Source of the DNA: a virus
Length of the DNA: 25,607 bases
Virus record (IMG/VR): IMGVR_UViG_3300023179_000464
Coordinates: 1 to 25,607 of that record
Strand: one strand, 5' to 3'
Program-made: the position numbers and the translations under genes
Shown: piece after piece, positions 1 through 6,988 of the stretch
Layout of the letters: every line of letters begins with the position of its first letter
Position numbering within the stretch: position 1 is the first letter of the stretch
Notes under the pieces: model-generated
What the model saw: the letters and a program-made list of their open reading frames with translations, nothing else
Told to the model about the DNA's origin: nothing
Database searches by the model: none

Positions 1-2
1 TA

Positions 3-22
3 TTATTCCCAAACGGGGATAA
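3..22 (-). terminator. Possible hairpin terminator after the 90-aa gene
   Basis: Inverted repeat TTATTCCC / GGGGATAA with an AAAC loop, 8 pairs including one wobble, about 25 nt past the stop of the 47-319 gene. The expected U-tract would lie outside the window, so its role is uncertain. Confidence 0.35.
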
Positions 23-46
23 TCGTTGTTTGAGTATATGTATAAT

Positions 47-319
47 CTAGTAAGGTTTCTCGTAATACTCGTACGGTTTACAAGGCATACCATTCCATTG
101 AATAGCCGGATCTGAGTTAAAGTAATCGATGAGAATCTCACGGTCCCGCCCTTCCAGTTTACTGATCGAATGGCGGAAGTTGTGGAGTCTCTTATACTGG
201 GGATCACTGGCATAGGTACAGTAATCGTAGATGGTGGTATACAGGTATTTGGCTTCCTGGGATAGTTCATAGTACTGGTCTTCGGGAATCATAATCTTCT
301 TCTCAGTTACATTCATCAT
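47..319 (-). CDS. Hypothetical protein, 90 aa
   Basis: No family recognised. The protein is soluble, rich in tyrosine and charged residues, with a probable helical middle (LHNFRHSISKLEGRDREIL) and no membrane segment. It begins with two consecutive ATG codons. The first lies exactly 6 nt below a CATAAT -10 box, so the transcript is predicted to begin at or beside the start codon. It stands alone behind its own sigma-70-like promoter and is followed by a hairpin near the window edge. It is probably an early accessory gene; the function is unknown. Confidence 0.75.
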   Translation of the reverse strand: MMNVTEKKIMIPEDQYYELSQEAKYLYTTIYDYCTYASDPQYKRLHNFRHSISKLEGRDREILIDYFNSDPAIQWNGMPCKPYEYYEKPY

Positions 320-325
320 TCTCGT

Positions 326-354
326 ATTATGAAGGCCGCCGAATTATTAGTCAA
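326..354 (-). promoter_or_regulatory. Sigma-70 promoter, leaderless start (90-aa gene)
   Basis: TTGACT at 349-354, a 17-nt spacer and CATAAT at 326-331, followed by 6 nt and then ATGATG. The start codon coincides with the predicted transcription start. A second TTGACA lies just upstream (about 401-406) with a TACTAG-type box 17-18 nt further on; it may be an auxiliary promoter. Confidence 0.8.
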
Positions 355-410
355 GCATTTCCCCGTATTTCCTAGTATTCTAGTATTTCTGGCTCTAACT
401 ACTTGTCAAT

Positions 411-569
411 TCAGAATCCCGGGCTGATAGGCCAGTGCAAATTATTACATTTTTCCCTAATTTTCCCCCAAATATCCTGTATTTTCCATATAATTTGTGT
501 TAAAATCTCCAGGATTCCTACCAGTAAACAACCCCCTATAATAAGAAGAAAGCTTAATATTCTATACAT
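411..569 (-). CDS. Single-span membrane peptide, 52 aa
   Basis: Short ORF starting MYRILSFLLIIGGCLLVGIL: a hydrophobic N-terminal segment (residues 4-25) followed by an amphipathic basic helix and a C-terminal LHWPISPGF. There is no clear Shine-Dalgarno or promoter box close to the ATG. It begins about 30 nt after the stop of the upstream adhesin-like gene, just past a hairpin. It resembles the many other tiny membrane proteins in this window. Function unknown; a holin or superinfection-exclusion role cannot be told from sequence. Confidence 0.5.
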   Translation of the reverse strand: MYRILSFLLIIGGCLLVGILEILTQIIWKIQDIWGKIREKCNNLHWPISPGF

Positions 570-572
570 TTA

Positions 573-600
573 GATAATAATAAAGGTTAGTATATAACCT
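573..600 (-). terminator. Weak intrinsic terminator after the first MAD gene
   Basis: Stem AGGTTA / TAACCT (595-600 with 584-589), 5-nt loop, followed on the minus strand by TTATTATTAT. The stem includes most of the upstream stop codon. It is AT-rich and therefore weak. Confidence 0.4.
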
Positions 601-1204
601 ATCCAGCTATTTCCATTAAAGAAAACGAAGAGGAGCTCGGACCATTATTAACTGTGTTGGCTTGATTGTGTGTTCTATTTACGTATATTGTACCATTATT
701 ACCCTCACTTCCCACGTAGAGCTGATATGTTACCGGGCTTATAGTATTAGGTAAATCAAGGTATTGAAAGCTTATATTACAAGAAACATTATTATCATTA
801 AAATAGCTTCTAGTTAATACAGGAGTGGCGTTTGGCCGAGTACCGTCTGTATTACCATTACCTATTTCAGTACTTCCTCTTCTTAGTTTAAAATATATTT
901 GGGTTGCTCCATTAGTACCATTTCCTGTTACCGAGAAACTTATCAAAATCTTACTAGAAGTGGATTTGGGAGTTATTGTCAATCCAAGACCTGGAATAGC
1001 TTCACCTCCGTTGGCTATTAAAACTTGCGTTGTAAATGGATCACTTTTAAAGGCATGTAATACCTGTAGAATTGAACCAGGACTAGCCGCTACTATGCCA
1101 CTTGGAGCTGTTTTATAGGTAGTATTACCATCTGAGAACGGTATTATAGCTGAGCTCTTATTAGGTAAAGCGTCAGATAATTGAGAAATCTTTACGTCAG
1201 CCAT
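599..1204 (-). CDS. MAD-module tail/fibre protein, LMEIAG-type C-terminal domain, 201 aa
   Basis: Residues 1-48 are the shared N-terminal module (MADVKISQLSDALPNKSS...) and are nearly identical to those of the protein at 3527-4114. Residues about 49-201 form a beta-rich domain with ITPKSTSSKILI near the middle and SFSLMEIAG at the end. The same pattern occurs in the proteins at 3527, 4649 and 20439, and is familiar from fibre-like proteins of marine T4-like phages. The likely role is a virion surface adhesin or fibre tip, with the N-terminal module docking it to a common partner (inference). It is preceded by a late box 5 nt from the ATG and by copy A of the intergenic element. Confidence 0.8.
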   Translation of the reverse strand: MADVKISQLSDALPNKSSAIIPFSDGNTTYKTAPSGIVAASPGSILQVLHAFKSDPFTTQVLIANGGEAIPGLGLTITPKSTSSKILISFSVTGNGTNGATQIYFKLRRGSTEIGNGNTDGTRPNATPVLTRSYFNDNNVSCNISFQYLDLPNTISPVTYQLYVGSEGNNGTIYVNRTHNQANTVNNGPSSSSFSLMEIAG

Positions 1205-1209
1205 GTTAT

Positions 1210-1217
1210 TATTTAAT
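1210..1217 (-). promoter_or_regulatory. T4-like late promoter ATTAAATA, 5 nt from ATG
   Basis: ATTAAATA followed by 5 nt and the ATG at 1204. It differs from the T4 late consensus TATAAATA at two positions. The same box at the same distance precedes about a dozen genes here. Confidence 0.65.
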
Positions 1218-1296
1218 TGTCAAAGCTGGGAAATCTCAAACCTGAACCGTGCGCTAAAGCAAAAGGATAACCACTCTCCTTTAAAGACAAAATAAA
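1218..1296 (-). repeat. Conserved intergenic RNA element, copy A
   Basis: About 80 nt filling the gap between the collar protein and the next MAD gene. Read on the minus strand it has TTATTTTGTCT, a hairpin AAAGGA...TCCTTT, the invariant core GCTTTAGCGCACGGTTCAG, then an AT-rich stretch ending GACAA that can pair with TTGTC at the 5' end. The late box follows at once. Copies B, C and D share this order. Confidence 0.75.
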
Positions 1297-1824
1297 TTAG
1301 CTTACTCTCATTATATAAGCTAGAGCATAATAGGGAGGAAGATTAGCATTGGTACCAGATTGTCCGGTAGTATTAATTGAGATTCCTGTAGTTTTCGACA
1401 CAATATTTCCAGAGGATGTTGCTTGATTATATGGAGTAGAACCAAAATAACTATAAACTCCTGTAGTTCCATTTCCCCCTCCCATAATATAATTATGTGT
1501 ATGCCCGGGATCATCTATAGTGTGGGAATGACTTACAACAACTGCATCCTTTGAGCCTCCAGTAGTTCCTACAGCATAACTTGATCCCGATCCTATGACA
1601 AATCTATCTCTTAGATCTGGGGTACCGTTCAATCCATTACAAAGAGCCCAATTAGCTGGTATATTGACTATAGAACCCGACCACATGATAATACCTCCTA
1701 TAGGCGTAAGACCAGGCAGACTATTCGTTAAAGCCTTGCCTGTAGTAGTACCGTTTGATAGAGGTAGATAGGTATTAGAAGTGGGGGCTAGATCAGGAAG
1801 ACCTGAAATTGTTACATCAGCCAT
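1297..1824 (-). CDS. MAD-module tail collar protein, 175 aa
   Basis: Residues 1-38 are the MAD module (MADVTISGLPDLAPTSNTYL). From about residue 42 it is a phage tail-collar domain (Pfam PF07484 type, from memory): GGIIMWSGSIVNIPANWALC, then NGTPDLRDRFVIGSGSSY, a histidine-rich SHSHTIDDPGHTH stretch, and the usual ending LPPYYALAYIMRV. Collar domains occur at the tips of short tail fibres and in microcystin-dependent-type proteins. A second collar protein of the same design is at 23325-23861. Late box 6 nt upstream; preceded by element copy B. Confidence 0.88.
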   Translation of the reverse strand: MADVTISGLPDLAPTSNTYLPLSNGTTTGKALTNSLPGLTPIGGIIMWSGSIVNIPANWALCNGLNGTPDLRDRFVIGSGSSYAVGTTGGSKDAVVVSHSHTIDDPGHTHNYIMGGGNGTTGVYSYFGSTPYNQATSSGNIVSKTTGISINTTGQSGTNANLPPYYALAYIMRVS

Positions 1825-1830
1825 ATAGAT

Positions 1831-1838
1831 TATTTAAT
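1831..1838 (-). promoter_or_regulatory. T4-like late promoter ATTAAATA, 6 nt from ATG
   Basis: ATTAAATA, then 6 nt, then the ATG of the collar protein. Lies at the downstream end of element copy B. Confidence 0.65.
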
Positions 1839-1920
1839 GTCGAGTATGAGAAAATATCAGACTGAACCGTGCGCTAAAGCTAAAGGATAGCCCTCCTTTA
1901 TTATAAGACAAAATAATAAA
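1839..1920 (-). repeat. Conserved intergenic RNA element, copy B
   Basis: Minus strand: TTATTTTGTCT, a TATAAT-containing segment, hairpin AAAGGA-gggcta-TCCTTT, core GCTTTAGCGCACGGTTCAG, and a closing GACA complementary to the 5' TGTC. The hairpin loop differs from copy A while the stem is preserved. Confidence 0.75.
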
Positions 1921-2475
1921 TTAATTATGGAAAATAGCTACATTAATTACAGTGTTTCCAGTGCTATAATCAGAACTAAATGCTCCAGTAGTATCATCCC
2001 ATGCGCCAACTTGACAACTTTGATTGGGGTTTGTTGTTTTTAAGCCTATTACCGGTACACAATATTGTCCTTGTCCTCCGGTGGTAATATTATCTGTTCT
2101 GTATCCTATAGTTACCTGTGCACTGTAATCATTGGTAGTAAGATAAGGACTAAAGTTAACAGTAAAAACACCGCCAGTGTTCTTTGTGACAGAACCAACG
2201 TTATATGAGGCTATTAGATATCTATTTGTATTAGCTGTACTCAGATTACCGGAAGAATCTAGGTTTGTTCTAAAAACTACCCAGGCTTTTGCAAGTGTAG
2301 GGCTTGTGGGCTGTACGGGTGTATAGCCTAATGCATTCACTATTTGATTTGATGTCATTACTCCGCATACTTCTGCTAATGTCACCTTACCGGTATTAGA
2401 GCCATTGGTTACCGGAAGATAAAGACCTGTAGAAGGAGTTAACGGGCTAAGATTAGATATTGTTGTATCAGCCAT
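1921..2475 (-). CDS. MAD-module fibre protein with KAWV-type C-terminal domain, 184 aa
   Basis: The MAD module (residues 1-40) is followed by EVCGVMTSNQIVNALGYTPV, a linker also found in the proteins at 4649 and 5345. NALGYTP is a common phage fibre motif. From about residue 62, AKAWVVFRT starts a beta-rich domain with SYNVGSVTKNTGGVFTVNF. This KAWV/SSITxxxTGxYTVNF pattern is widespread in fibres of marine phages. Probable adhesin or fibre tip. It starts just after the stop of the 2483 gene, so translation is probably coupled. Confidence 0.8.
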   Translation of the reverse strand: MADTTISNLSPLTPSTGLYLPVTNGSNTGKVTLAEVCGVMTSNQIVNALGYTPVQPTSPTLAKAWVVFRTNLDSSGNLSTANTNRYLIASYNVGSVTKNTGGVFTVNFSPYLTTNDYSAQVTIGYRTDNITTGGQGQYCVPVIGLKTTNPNQSCQVGAWDDTTGAFSSDYSTGNTVINVAIFHN

Positions 2476-2482
2476 ATAATTT

Positions 2483-2995
2483 TTATCCGTTCAAATTCCA
2501 CAATCTTCTGTGTTCCCATGGAGTAAGAGAGGTATATATGGGCTGTATGTAAAGAGCAGCAACATCTGTACCATTGACTTCCCCCCAGCATCCGATCTCT
2601 CCTGTCATTTTAACTGGTGTATTAAATGAACCAAGAACGTTGCTCTGGGGGCATTGTGATTCATCTCCTATAATATAAAAAGACTTCTCATACTGCAATT
2701 CACCATCGGCATATACCTGTAGTATTGTAACAATGCCTGGGTCAATTCCATTCACAAACAAATCTACATGAAAGTAATTGCTATCAGTCCTGCTCTCATC
2801 ATAACCCGTATATGAATAAGCTAAAGTTTCACTGGTATTATTAACTGCATCAGGATCAAAGTAAGTCAAATCAAGCACATTTAATTGTCCATCATAGAAA
2901 TCACTTCCATGGGCACTCAATGCTATTTGTGCATATTGAGGCCATGGCCTGTAGGGGTTATTCCAAGGTGCAGTACTAATATAATCCACAGCCAT
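2483..2995 (-). CDS. MAVDYIST-family virion-type protein, 170 aa
   Basis: Starts MAVDYISTAPWNNPYRPWPQ and ends LTPWEHRRLWNLNG, framing a variable acidic, aromatic, beta-rich middle. Its neighbour at 3003-3434 has the same two ends with a different middle. No known family recognised. Its place inside the adhesin cluster, equal size class and adjacent expression suggest another late structural or receptor-binding type (inference). The start region GATAAAAATTATATG, which contains the upstream TAA stop, is identical to that of the 1921 gene. Confidence 0.75.
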   Translation of the reverse strand: MAVDYISTAPWNNPYRPWPQYAQIALSAHGSDFYDGQLNVLDLTYFDPDAVNNTSETLAYSYTGYDESRTDSNYFHVDLFVNGIDPGIVTILQVYADGELQYEKSFYIIGDESQCPQSNVLGSFNTPVKMTGEIGCWGEVNGTDVAALYIQPIYTSLTPWEHRRLWNLNG

Positions 2996-3002
2996 ATAAT
3001 TT

Positions 3003-3434
3003 TTATCCGTTCAAATTCCACAATCTTCTCAGTTCCCAGGGAGCCAGAGAATTCAGATCTGGAGCAGATATGTACAGTGTTTCTACATTATCAGTATCTT
3101 GATTTTCCCAGCCATAATCTCCACCTGGCATTTTCATGGGCAAGCTTCTGCTTCCTCGTATAGAAGCAGGAGAAGAATATTGAGGTGTGTTATCTAATGT
3201 AATTGCCCATAAACCTTCGATGTTGTAGCTTCCCCCATAAAAGAATAAACCTATATTATTATAACCATCCATTCCTTCATATTTTATAGGTATTTCAAAA
3301 TAGGGATTAAACAATGTTAATTGCAATGTTGTTGGCCTTATGTATATGGAGCTCACCACGGGTATGGTGGAGTATCCAGGCCATGGGTTATATGGATCAT
3401 TCCAAGGTTCAGTAGAAATATAATCAACAGCCAT
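3003..3434 (-). CDS. MAVDYIST-family virion-type protein, 143 aa
   Basis: Paralog of the 2483-2995 protein: MAVDYISTEPWNDPYNPWPG at the start and LAPWELRRLWNLNG at the end, with an unrelated-looking middle (about residues 22-128). Conserved ends around a variable core imply either module exchange by recombination or fast evolution of an exposed part. It follows element copy C and a late box 5 nt before the ATG, so it leads its own late unit and is coupled to the 2483 gene. Confidence 0.75.
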   Translation of the reverse strand: MAVDYISTEPWNDPYNPWPGYSTIPVVSSIYIRPTTLQLTLFNPYFEIPIKYEGMDGYNNIGLFFYGGSYNIEGLWAITLDNTPQYSSPASIRGSRSLPMKMPGGDYGWENQDTDNVETLYISAPDLNSLAPWELRRLWNLNG

Positions 3435-3439
3435 ATTAT

Positions 3440-3447
3440 TATTTAAT
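3440..3447 (-). promoter_or_regulatory. T4-like late promoter ATTAAATA, 5 nt from ATG
   Basis: ATTAAATA, 5 nt, then the ATG of the 143-aa MAVDYIST protein. Confidence 0.65.
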
Positions 3448-3526
3448 GACTAAATGGGAAAAATCTCAAACTGAACCGTGCGCTAAAGCTAAAGGAACAC
3501 CCTCTTTCTTTTTTAGACAAAATAAA
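3448..3526 (-). repeat. Conserved intergenic RNA element, copy C
   Basis: TTATTTTGTCT, hairpin AGAGG-gtgtt-CCTTT (with a G-U pair), core GCTTTAGCGCACGGTTCAG, AT-rich tail and late box. The closing end pairing seen in A, B and D is imperfect here (TGTCT against AGTCA). Confidence 0.75.
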
Positions 3527-4114
3527 TTATCCAGCTATTTCCATCAAAGATATAGATGAGATAGCTGTACCTGCCTCTGGTCCAGATGTTCCCCTACTTC
3601 TATTCCAAGTAAGAGAGTTAGAGGCTAGAGTTGTTGTCTGAATATAGCCTTGTATAGTATAAGATATTTTGTTTACAATATTAGGCTGATCTAAGAATTC
3701 TGTACTGAGATGAATCATATAATCTCCACTAGCCTGGCCTCCTGCACTTGCTTGTAAACCGCTTCCGCTTATCCCAAGGGGCGAAACCACTACCCCATCT
3801 CTTAATACTCTGAGATAACCATCATTACTATTATAATTTCCAAAATGCGATATAACTCGTACTAGTATTTTACTCGATGTGCTTTTTGGTGTTATTTCTG
3901 CTGTAAGATTCGGACATGTTATCCATGTATTAGAATTGTCAGAAGAAGTGGTGTTTGAATAGGCATAGATAACTTGAAGTAAACACCCTGGACTTGCTGC
4001 CACAATACCACTAGGACTAGTCTTGTATGTAGTAGAGCCATCAGAAAATGGTATGATAGCTGAACTTTTATTCGGTAAAGCGTCTGATAATTGAGATATC
4101 CTTACGTCAGCCAT
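3527..4114 (-). CDS. MAD-module fibre protein, LMEIAG-type, 195 aa
   Basis: The first 48 residues differ from the 599-1204 protein at only a handful of positions, but the rest diverges strongly. The C-terminal domain has ITPKSTSSKILVRV and ends ISSISLMEIAG, with three inserted glycine/serine-rich turns (SGSGLQASAGGQASGD). The contrast between near-identical N-termini and divergent C-termini points to recombination at the module boundary. Located 4 nt after the stop of the 4119 gene; translation is probably coupled, with a weak AGGT upstream. Confidence 0.8.
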   Translation of the reverse strand: MADVRISQLSDALPNKSSAIIPFSDGSTTYKTSPSGIVAASPGCLLQVIYAYSNTTSSDNSNTWITCPNLTAEITPKSTSSKILVRVISHFGNYNSNDGYLRVLRDGVVVSPLGISGSGLQASAGGQASGDYMIHLSTEFLDQPNIVNKISYTIQGYIQTTTLASNSLTWNRSRGTSGPEAGTAISSISLMEIAG

Positions 4115-4118
4115 ATGA

Positions 4119-4556
4119 TTACCTGAAAAATACCAATCTCGCTAAACCTATAGGCTCTGTAAGCGTTCCATTTGCAGCACAAATAGATATTCTACAATTA
4201 GTGGCTGTAGAAGCGTTATAACCATAATTTTGACTAATAGTTACCGCGTTGCTTTGAACAATATAGCCTCCCATACCTGCTATAGCATAGAAACCATCCG
4301 GGAATAAGCCTATTGGAAATCCTATATCATAAGTTCCTGTTGCAACTCGTGCTACGGTTACTGAGGAAGGATATCTTGAATGTATTGTTAAAACGCCTCC
4401 ACTATATTGAAAAACTACCCATGCTTTTGGAATAAAAGGAAGAGCAGTTAACTGAGCTAATGTTGTAGAGCTAGTTACTCCTCCTTGACTTATAGGTATA
4501 GTACCCGAAGATTGAGGAGAGACATTACTTAATTCAGATATGGTTACGTCAGCCAT
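4119..4556 (-). CDS. MAD-module fibre protein, KAWV-type, 145 aa
   Basis: MAD module (MADVTISELSNVSPQSSGTI, residues 1-40) joined almost directly to PKAWVVFQYSGG at about residue 43. This is the same domain class as 1921 and 5345, but without the NALGYTP linker. The rest is beta-rich (VARVATGTYDIGF) and ends LARLVFFR. It is the shortest MAD protein of the window. Likely a compact adhesin. It leads a late unit (late box 5 nt upstream, element copy D). Confidence 0.78.
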   Translation of the reverse strand: MADVTISELSNVSPQSSGTIPISQGGVTSSTTLAQLTALPFIPKAWVVFQYSGGVLTIHSRYPSSVTVARVATGTYDIGFPIGLFPDGFYAIAGMGGYIVQSNAVTISQNYGYNASTATNCRISICAANGTLTEPIGLARLVFFR

Positions 4557-4561
4557 ATTAT

Positions 4562-4569
4562 TATTTAAT
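4562..4569 (-). promoter_or_regulatory. T4-like late promoter ATTAAATA, 5 nt from ATG
   Basis: ATTAAATA, 5 nt, ATG of the 145-aa fibre protein. Confidence 0.65.
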
Positions 4570-4648
4570 GTCTAATATGTGAAAATATCAGGCTGAACCG
4601 TGCACTATAGCAAAAGGAATATGCGCTTTTATTATGAGACAAAATAAA
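4570..4648 (-). repeat. Conserved intergenic RNA element, copy D
   Basis: TTATTTTGTCT, a CATAAT segment, hairpin AAAAG...CTTTT, then the core with two changes (GCTATAGTGCACGGTTCAG) and AGACA pairing with 5' TGTCT. It is the most divergent full copy. The hairpin stem differs in sequence from A and B but can still pair, which favours selection on RNA structure. Confidence 0.72.
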
Positions 4649-5341
4649 TTAACCGGCTATTTCCATTAATGTAATAGATGAGGGTACGTTCCAGGAAACG
4701 TTAACTGCTTTACCTAGGTAGATATAATCCCCCGCTCTTGGACTTGGTTGAATATAAAACGATTTCCATACCAGCTTATAGGTTACCACATTAGTTGTAT
4801 TTGGAGAATGAAGATAAACTGTGTTCATCGTATTAAAAGGGCTTCTTGATAGCGCAGATGTACCTGCATCACCTGCATCGGAATCTCCTATTACAGTAGC
4901 ATTTTCTGTACCCCCGGTTCCTACATATATATCATTATTATTTGCCTGAAGCTTAACAGCCCCTCCATATGTGCCAAATACAATAGAAGCATTTACCATT
5001 ACAAGTATTTTTGATGTTGTTTTGGATGGTGTTATACTGATAGACATTCCTGGCACATCACTATAAGTTGTTGATGTTCCTACCGCAGAATCTGTCTTGA
5101 CTATTTGTTTGACCTGAATAATACTACCAGAAGGAAGAGATGATGCAGTAATATATCCGTTTGGATTAGATGCTCCGTTATAAGGTGTATAACCTAAAGC
5201 ATTAATAATCTGGGTAGAAGTCATTACTCCGCAAACTTCTGCTAATGTTACCTTTCCGGTATTTGTTCCATTGGATACCGGTAATACTAATCCAGTAGAG
5301 GGAGTTAGCGGACTAAGATTATTAATTGTTACATCGGCCAT
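4649..5341 (-). CDS. MAD-module fibre protein with NALGYTP linker and LMEIAG domain, 230 aa
   Basis: Combines three modules: the MAD module (1-40), the EVCGVMTSTQIINALGYTPY linker, and an LMEIAG-type domain from about residue 76 (SIIQVKQIVKTDS, ISITPSKTTSKILVMV, ending SSITLMEIAG). It carries the linker of 1921 and 5345 with the C-domain type of 599 and 3527, which is direct evidence for module shuffling. Starts 3 nt after the 5345 gene; GGGAG 6 nt before the ATG could act as a Shine-Dalgarno. Confidence 0.82.
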   Translation of the reverse strand: MADVTINNLSPLTPSTGLVLPVSNGTNTGKVTLAEVCGVMTSTQIINALGYTPYNGASNPNGYITASSLPSGSIIQVKQIVKTDSAVGTSTTYSDVPGMSISITPSKTTSKILVMVNASIVFGTYGGAVKLQANNNDIYVGTGGTENATVIGDSDAGDAGTSALSRSPFNTMNTVYLHSPNTTNVVTYKLVWKSFYIQPSPRAGDYIYLGKAVNVSWNVPSSITLMEIAG

Positions 5342-5344
5342 ACT

Positions 5345-5818
5345 TTAACTCCCAAATACTATAAAACTAAAATCATACCCATTAGTTAAATTTGTGTTAT
5401 TACTGATGAGAATATTAAAACTATTTACAGCTCTTGATCCATTTTCTATTTTTGTAAAAAATCCATTTGCCGCACCTTCTTCTATCTGACCAACGATTGC
5501 AGCTTTTGTGCAATCAGTGACTCCTGGGTTTAAAGAGATAGTATATCTTCCGTTTGATGGTCTGGTGACAGTTACATTTCCACTACTTGAAAGTAATGTT
5601 ATTGTCGCTGCATCAACAACTCCCCAAGCTTTAGCTATTAAATTGCTTGTTCTCGATAGAGGTGTATAACCTAAAGCATTAGTAATCTGCGTAGATGTCA
5701 TAACTCCGCATACCTCGGCTAATGTTACTTTTCCGGTAGAAGAACCGTTAGTTACAGGGAGATATAATCCTGTAGTAGGTGTTAGCGGACTAAGATTATT
5801 AATTGTTACATCGGCCAT
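5345..5818 (-). CDS. MAD-module fibre protein, KAWG-type, 157 aa
   Basis: Its first 50 residues closely match the 4649 protein (MADVTINNLSPLTPTTGLYL and the NALGYTP linker). From about residue 62 (IAKAWGVVDA) the domain resembles the KAWV class with TVTRPSNGRYTISLNPG, and ends FSFIVFGS. Late box 5 nt before the ATG; it leads a two-gene unit with 4649. Confidence 0.8.
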   Translation of the reverse strand: MADVTINNLSPLTPTTGLYLPVTNGSSTGKVTLAEVCGVMTSTQITNALGYTPLSRTSNLIAKAWGVVDAATITLLSSSGNVTVTRPSNGRYTISLNPGVTDCTKAAIVGQIEEGAANGFFTKIENGSRAVNSFNILISNNTNLTNGYDFSFIVFGS

Positions 5819-5823
5819 ACTAG

Positions 5824-5831
5824 TATTTAAT
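5824..5831 (-). promoter_or_regulatory. T4-like late promoter ATTAAATA, 5 nt from ATG
   Basis: ATTAAATA, CTAGT, ATG. The same CTAGT spacer precedes the ATG at 6959. Confidence 0.65.
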
Positions 5832-5878
5832 GTTAATGATTAGTAAATATCGGGCTACAATATTATATAAGATTGTAA
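5832..5878 (-). repeat. Degenerate relative of the intergenic element
   Basis: This 47-nt gap keeps the downstream half (GGGC TACAATATT in place of the GAACCGTGC core, then GATATTTAC and the late box) but lacks the conserved core. A weak ACAAT...ATTGT hairpin is present. It may be a decayed fifth copy. Confidence 0.35.
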
Positions 5879-6433
5879 TTAAGCTATTGGAAAAAATCCC
5901 CATGAAAATAATGCATATTTTCTTTCAAATGCAAGGTAATCTACCCCGCCTACAAAAGAGTTATACCTCAAGCTATATGTTGTACTTCCATCTACATAAG
6001 TTAAAGCCGATACATTATTATTAATATCAATTGTAAAAACAGATGAATAGGTTGTATTTGAATCTAATGGCATAAATAAATTTCTTCCTCTATTAGAATA
6101 ACTTCCTCCTGTGGGAGCTAGTTGTAATAACCCTCTTGAATAGACTATATCAGGATAGAGAGCTTGAGGGTTTATAGTAATTGTGGCAGATAAAGTTCCA
6201 GATAATAAAAAATACCCAGGCCTAGAGCTTGTATTAATATTATCTTGTGTGAGCGATAAGGAATTATTTTGAGATGTATTATTAAATAATCTTCCTTGTA
6301 TTGTCATGTAATTTTTTGACAGTATTTGATTAACAGAAGCTTTTAAAGTTTGAGAGGATGTAGAAATAGGAATAAAATCATTCAGAGTCACTCCCCCTGA
6401 GTCGGAAAGTCCAGGAATGGTTAGATCTGCCAT
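5879..6433 (-). CDS. MAD-module virion protein, unique C-terminal domain, 184 aa
   Basis: Variant module MADLTIPGLSDSGGVTLNDF followed by KASVNQILSKNYMTIQGRLF. The KAS-x-NQIL / KASVSQLL stretch is shared with the 6438 gene, so the module extends to about residue 45. The C-terminal 135 residues are Ser/Asn/Tyr-rich beta structure of no recognised family and end SWGFFPIA. Probably another late adhesin or decoration. It lies 4 nt downstream of the 6438 gene without a Shine-Dalgarno, probably coupled. Confidence 0.72.
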   Translation of the reverse strand: MADLTIPGLSDSGGVTLNDFIPISTSSQTLKASVNQILSKNYMTIQGRLFNNTSQNNSLSLTQDNINTSSRPGYFLLSGTLSATITINPQALYPDIVYSRGLLQLAPTGGSYSNRGRNLFMPLDSNTTYSSVFTIDINNNVSALTYVDGSTTYSLRYNSFVGGVDYLAFERKYALFSWGFFPIA

Positions 6434-6437
6434 AAAA

Positions 6438-6959
6438 TTACGTATTAGCAGGCACTACAATATAAGATAAATTTGTAGAGGTTAATGTTATAGAAATTCC
6501 TGTACCTGATATTTTTTTTGTAAATACTGCCTCTAATGAATAAGTCCCCGGAGAACAATAGTATAATCCTGACGTTGTTACTGAAAGCCCGGTATTAAAA
6601 TTCCTATTTCCTGATGTATTAGAAGTTCCTAAAGGAATGGGAATAGTAGGGGCTAGAGGAAATCTATATAACGTAAGGCTGGCCTCTAATCCTGCATAAA
6701 CAAAAGTATTATAAGAGAAAGCATATGTTGCTTCTCCAAATGCATTCGCCATTAAAAATCCCGGGCTTGTTAATGAAAACTGTCGAGTATAAGAATCATT
6801 TGTTCCAGACGCTATACCTTCTGCAAGTGGTAATCCTTTTGCAAGTAGCTGAGATACTGAAGCTTTATAGGTAACATTGTTTTGTGAAATGGGTACAACG
6901 TCAGTCAGATTTACAATCCCCGTAACAGGAGATAAATTATTAATTGTTATATCTGCCAT
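6438..6959 (-). CDS. MAD-module virion protein, unique C-terminal domain, 173 aa
   Basis: The start MADITINNLSPVTG is preferred over an in-frame ATG 36 nt upstream because the homologous module begins here and a CATAAATA late box ends 5 nt before this ATG. Residues 1-45 are the module (TYKASVSQLL). The rest is a beta-rich domain with small-residue loops, ending NLSYIVVPANT, of no recognised family. A 7-bp hairpin (TGTTAAA/TTTAACA) lies between it and the upstream gene's stop. Confidence 0.75.
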   Translation of the reverse strand: MADITINNLSPVTGIVNLTDVVPISQNNVTYKASVSQLLAKGLPLAEGIASGTNDSYTRQFSLTSPGFLMANAFGEATYAFSYNTFVYAGLEASLTLYRFPLAPTIPIPLGTSNTSGNRNFNTGLSVTTSGLYYCSPGTYSLEAVFTKKISGTGISITLTSTNLSYIVVPANT

Positions 6960-6964
6960 ACTAG

Positions 6965-6972
6965 TATTTATG
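6965..6972 (-). promoter_or_regulatory. T4-like late promoter CATAAATA, 5 nt from ATG
   Basis: CATAAATA, CTAGT, ATG; 7 of 8 match to TATAAATA. It decides the MADITI start over the upstream ATG. Confidence 0.75.
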
Positions 6973-6988
6973 TTAAAAAAAATACTAT

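Noticed and set aside
825-1118. Plus-strand ORFs of 60-110 codons (e.g. 825, 2885, 5830, 7269, 8630, 9041, 12051, 12275, 16769, 17659, 21953, 22505, 23373, 24939)
   Set aside because: They lie antisense to well-supported minus-strand genes or to the structured RNA, lack domain patterns and break the uniform gene direction.
1320-1514. 64-codon minus ORF
   Set aside because: Alternative-frame shadow inside the collar gene.
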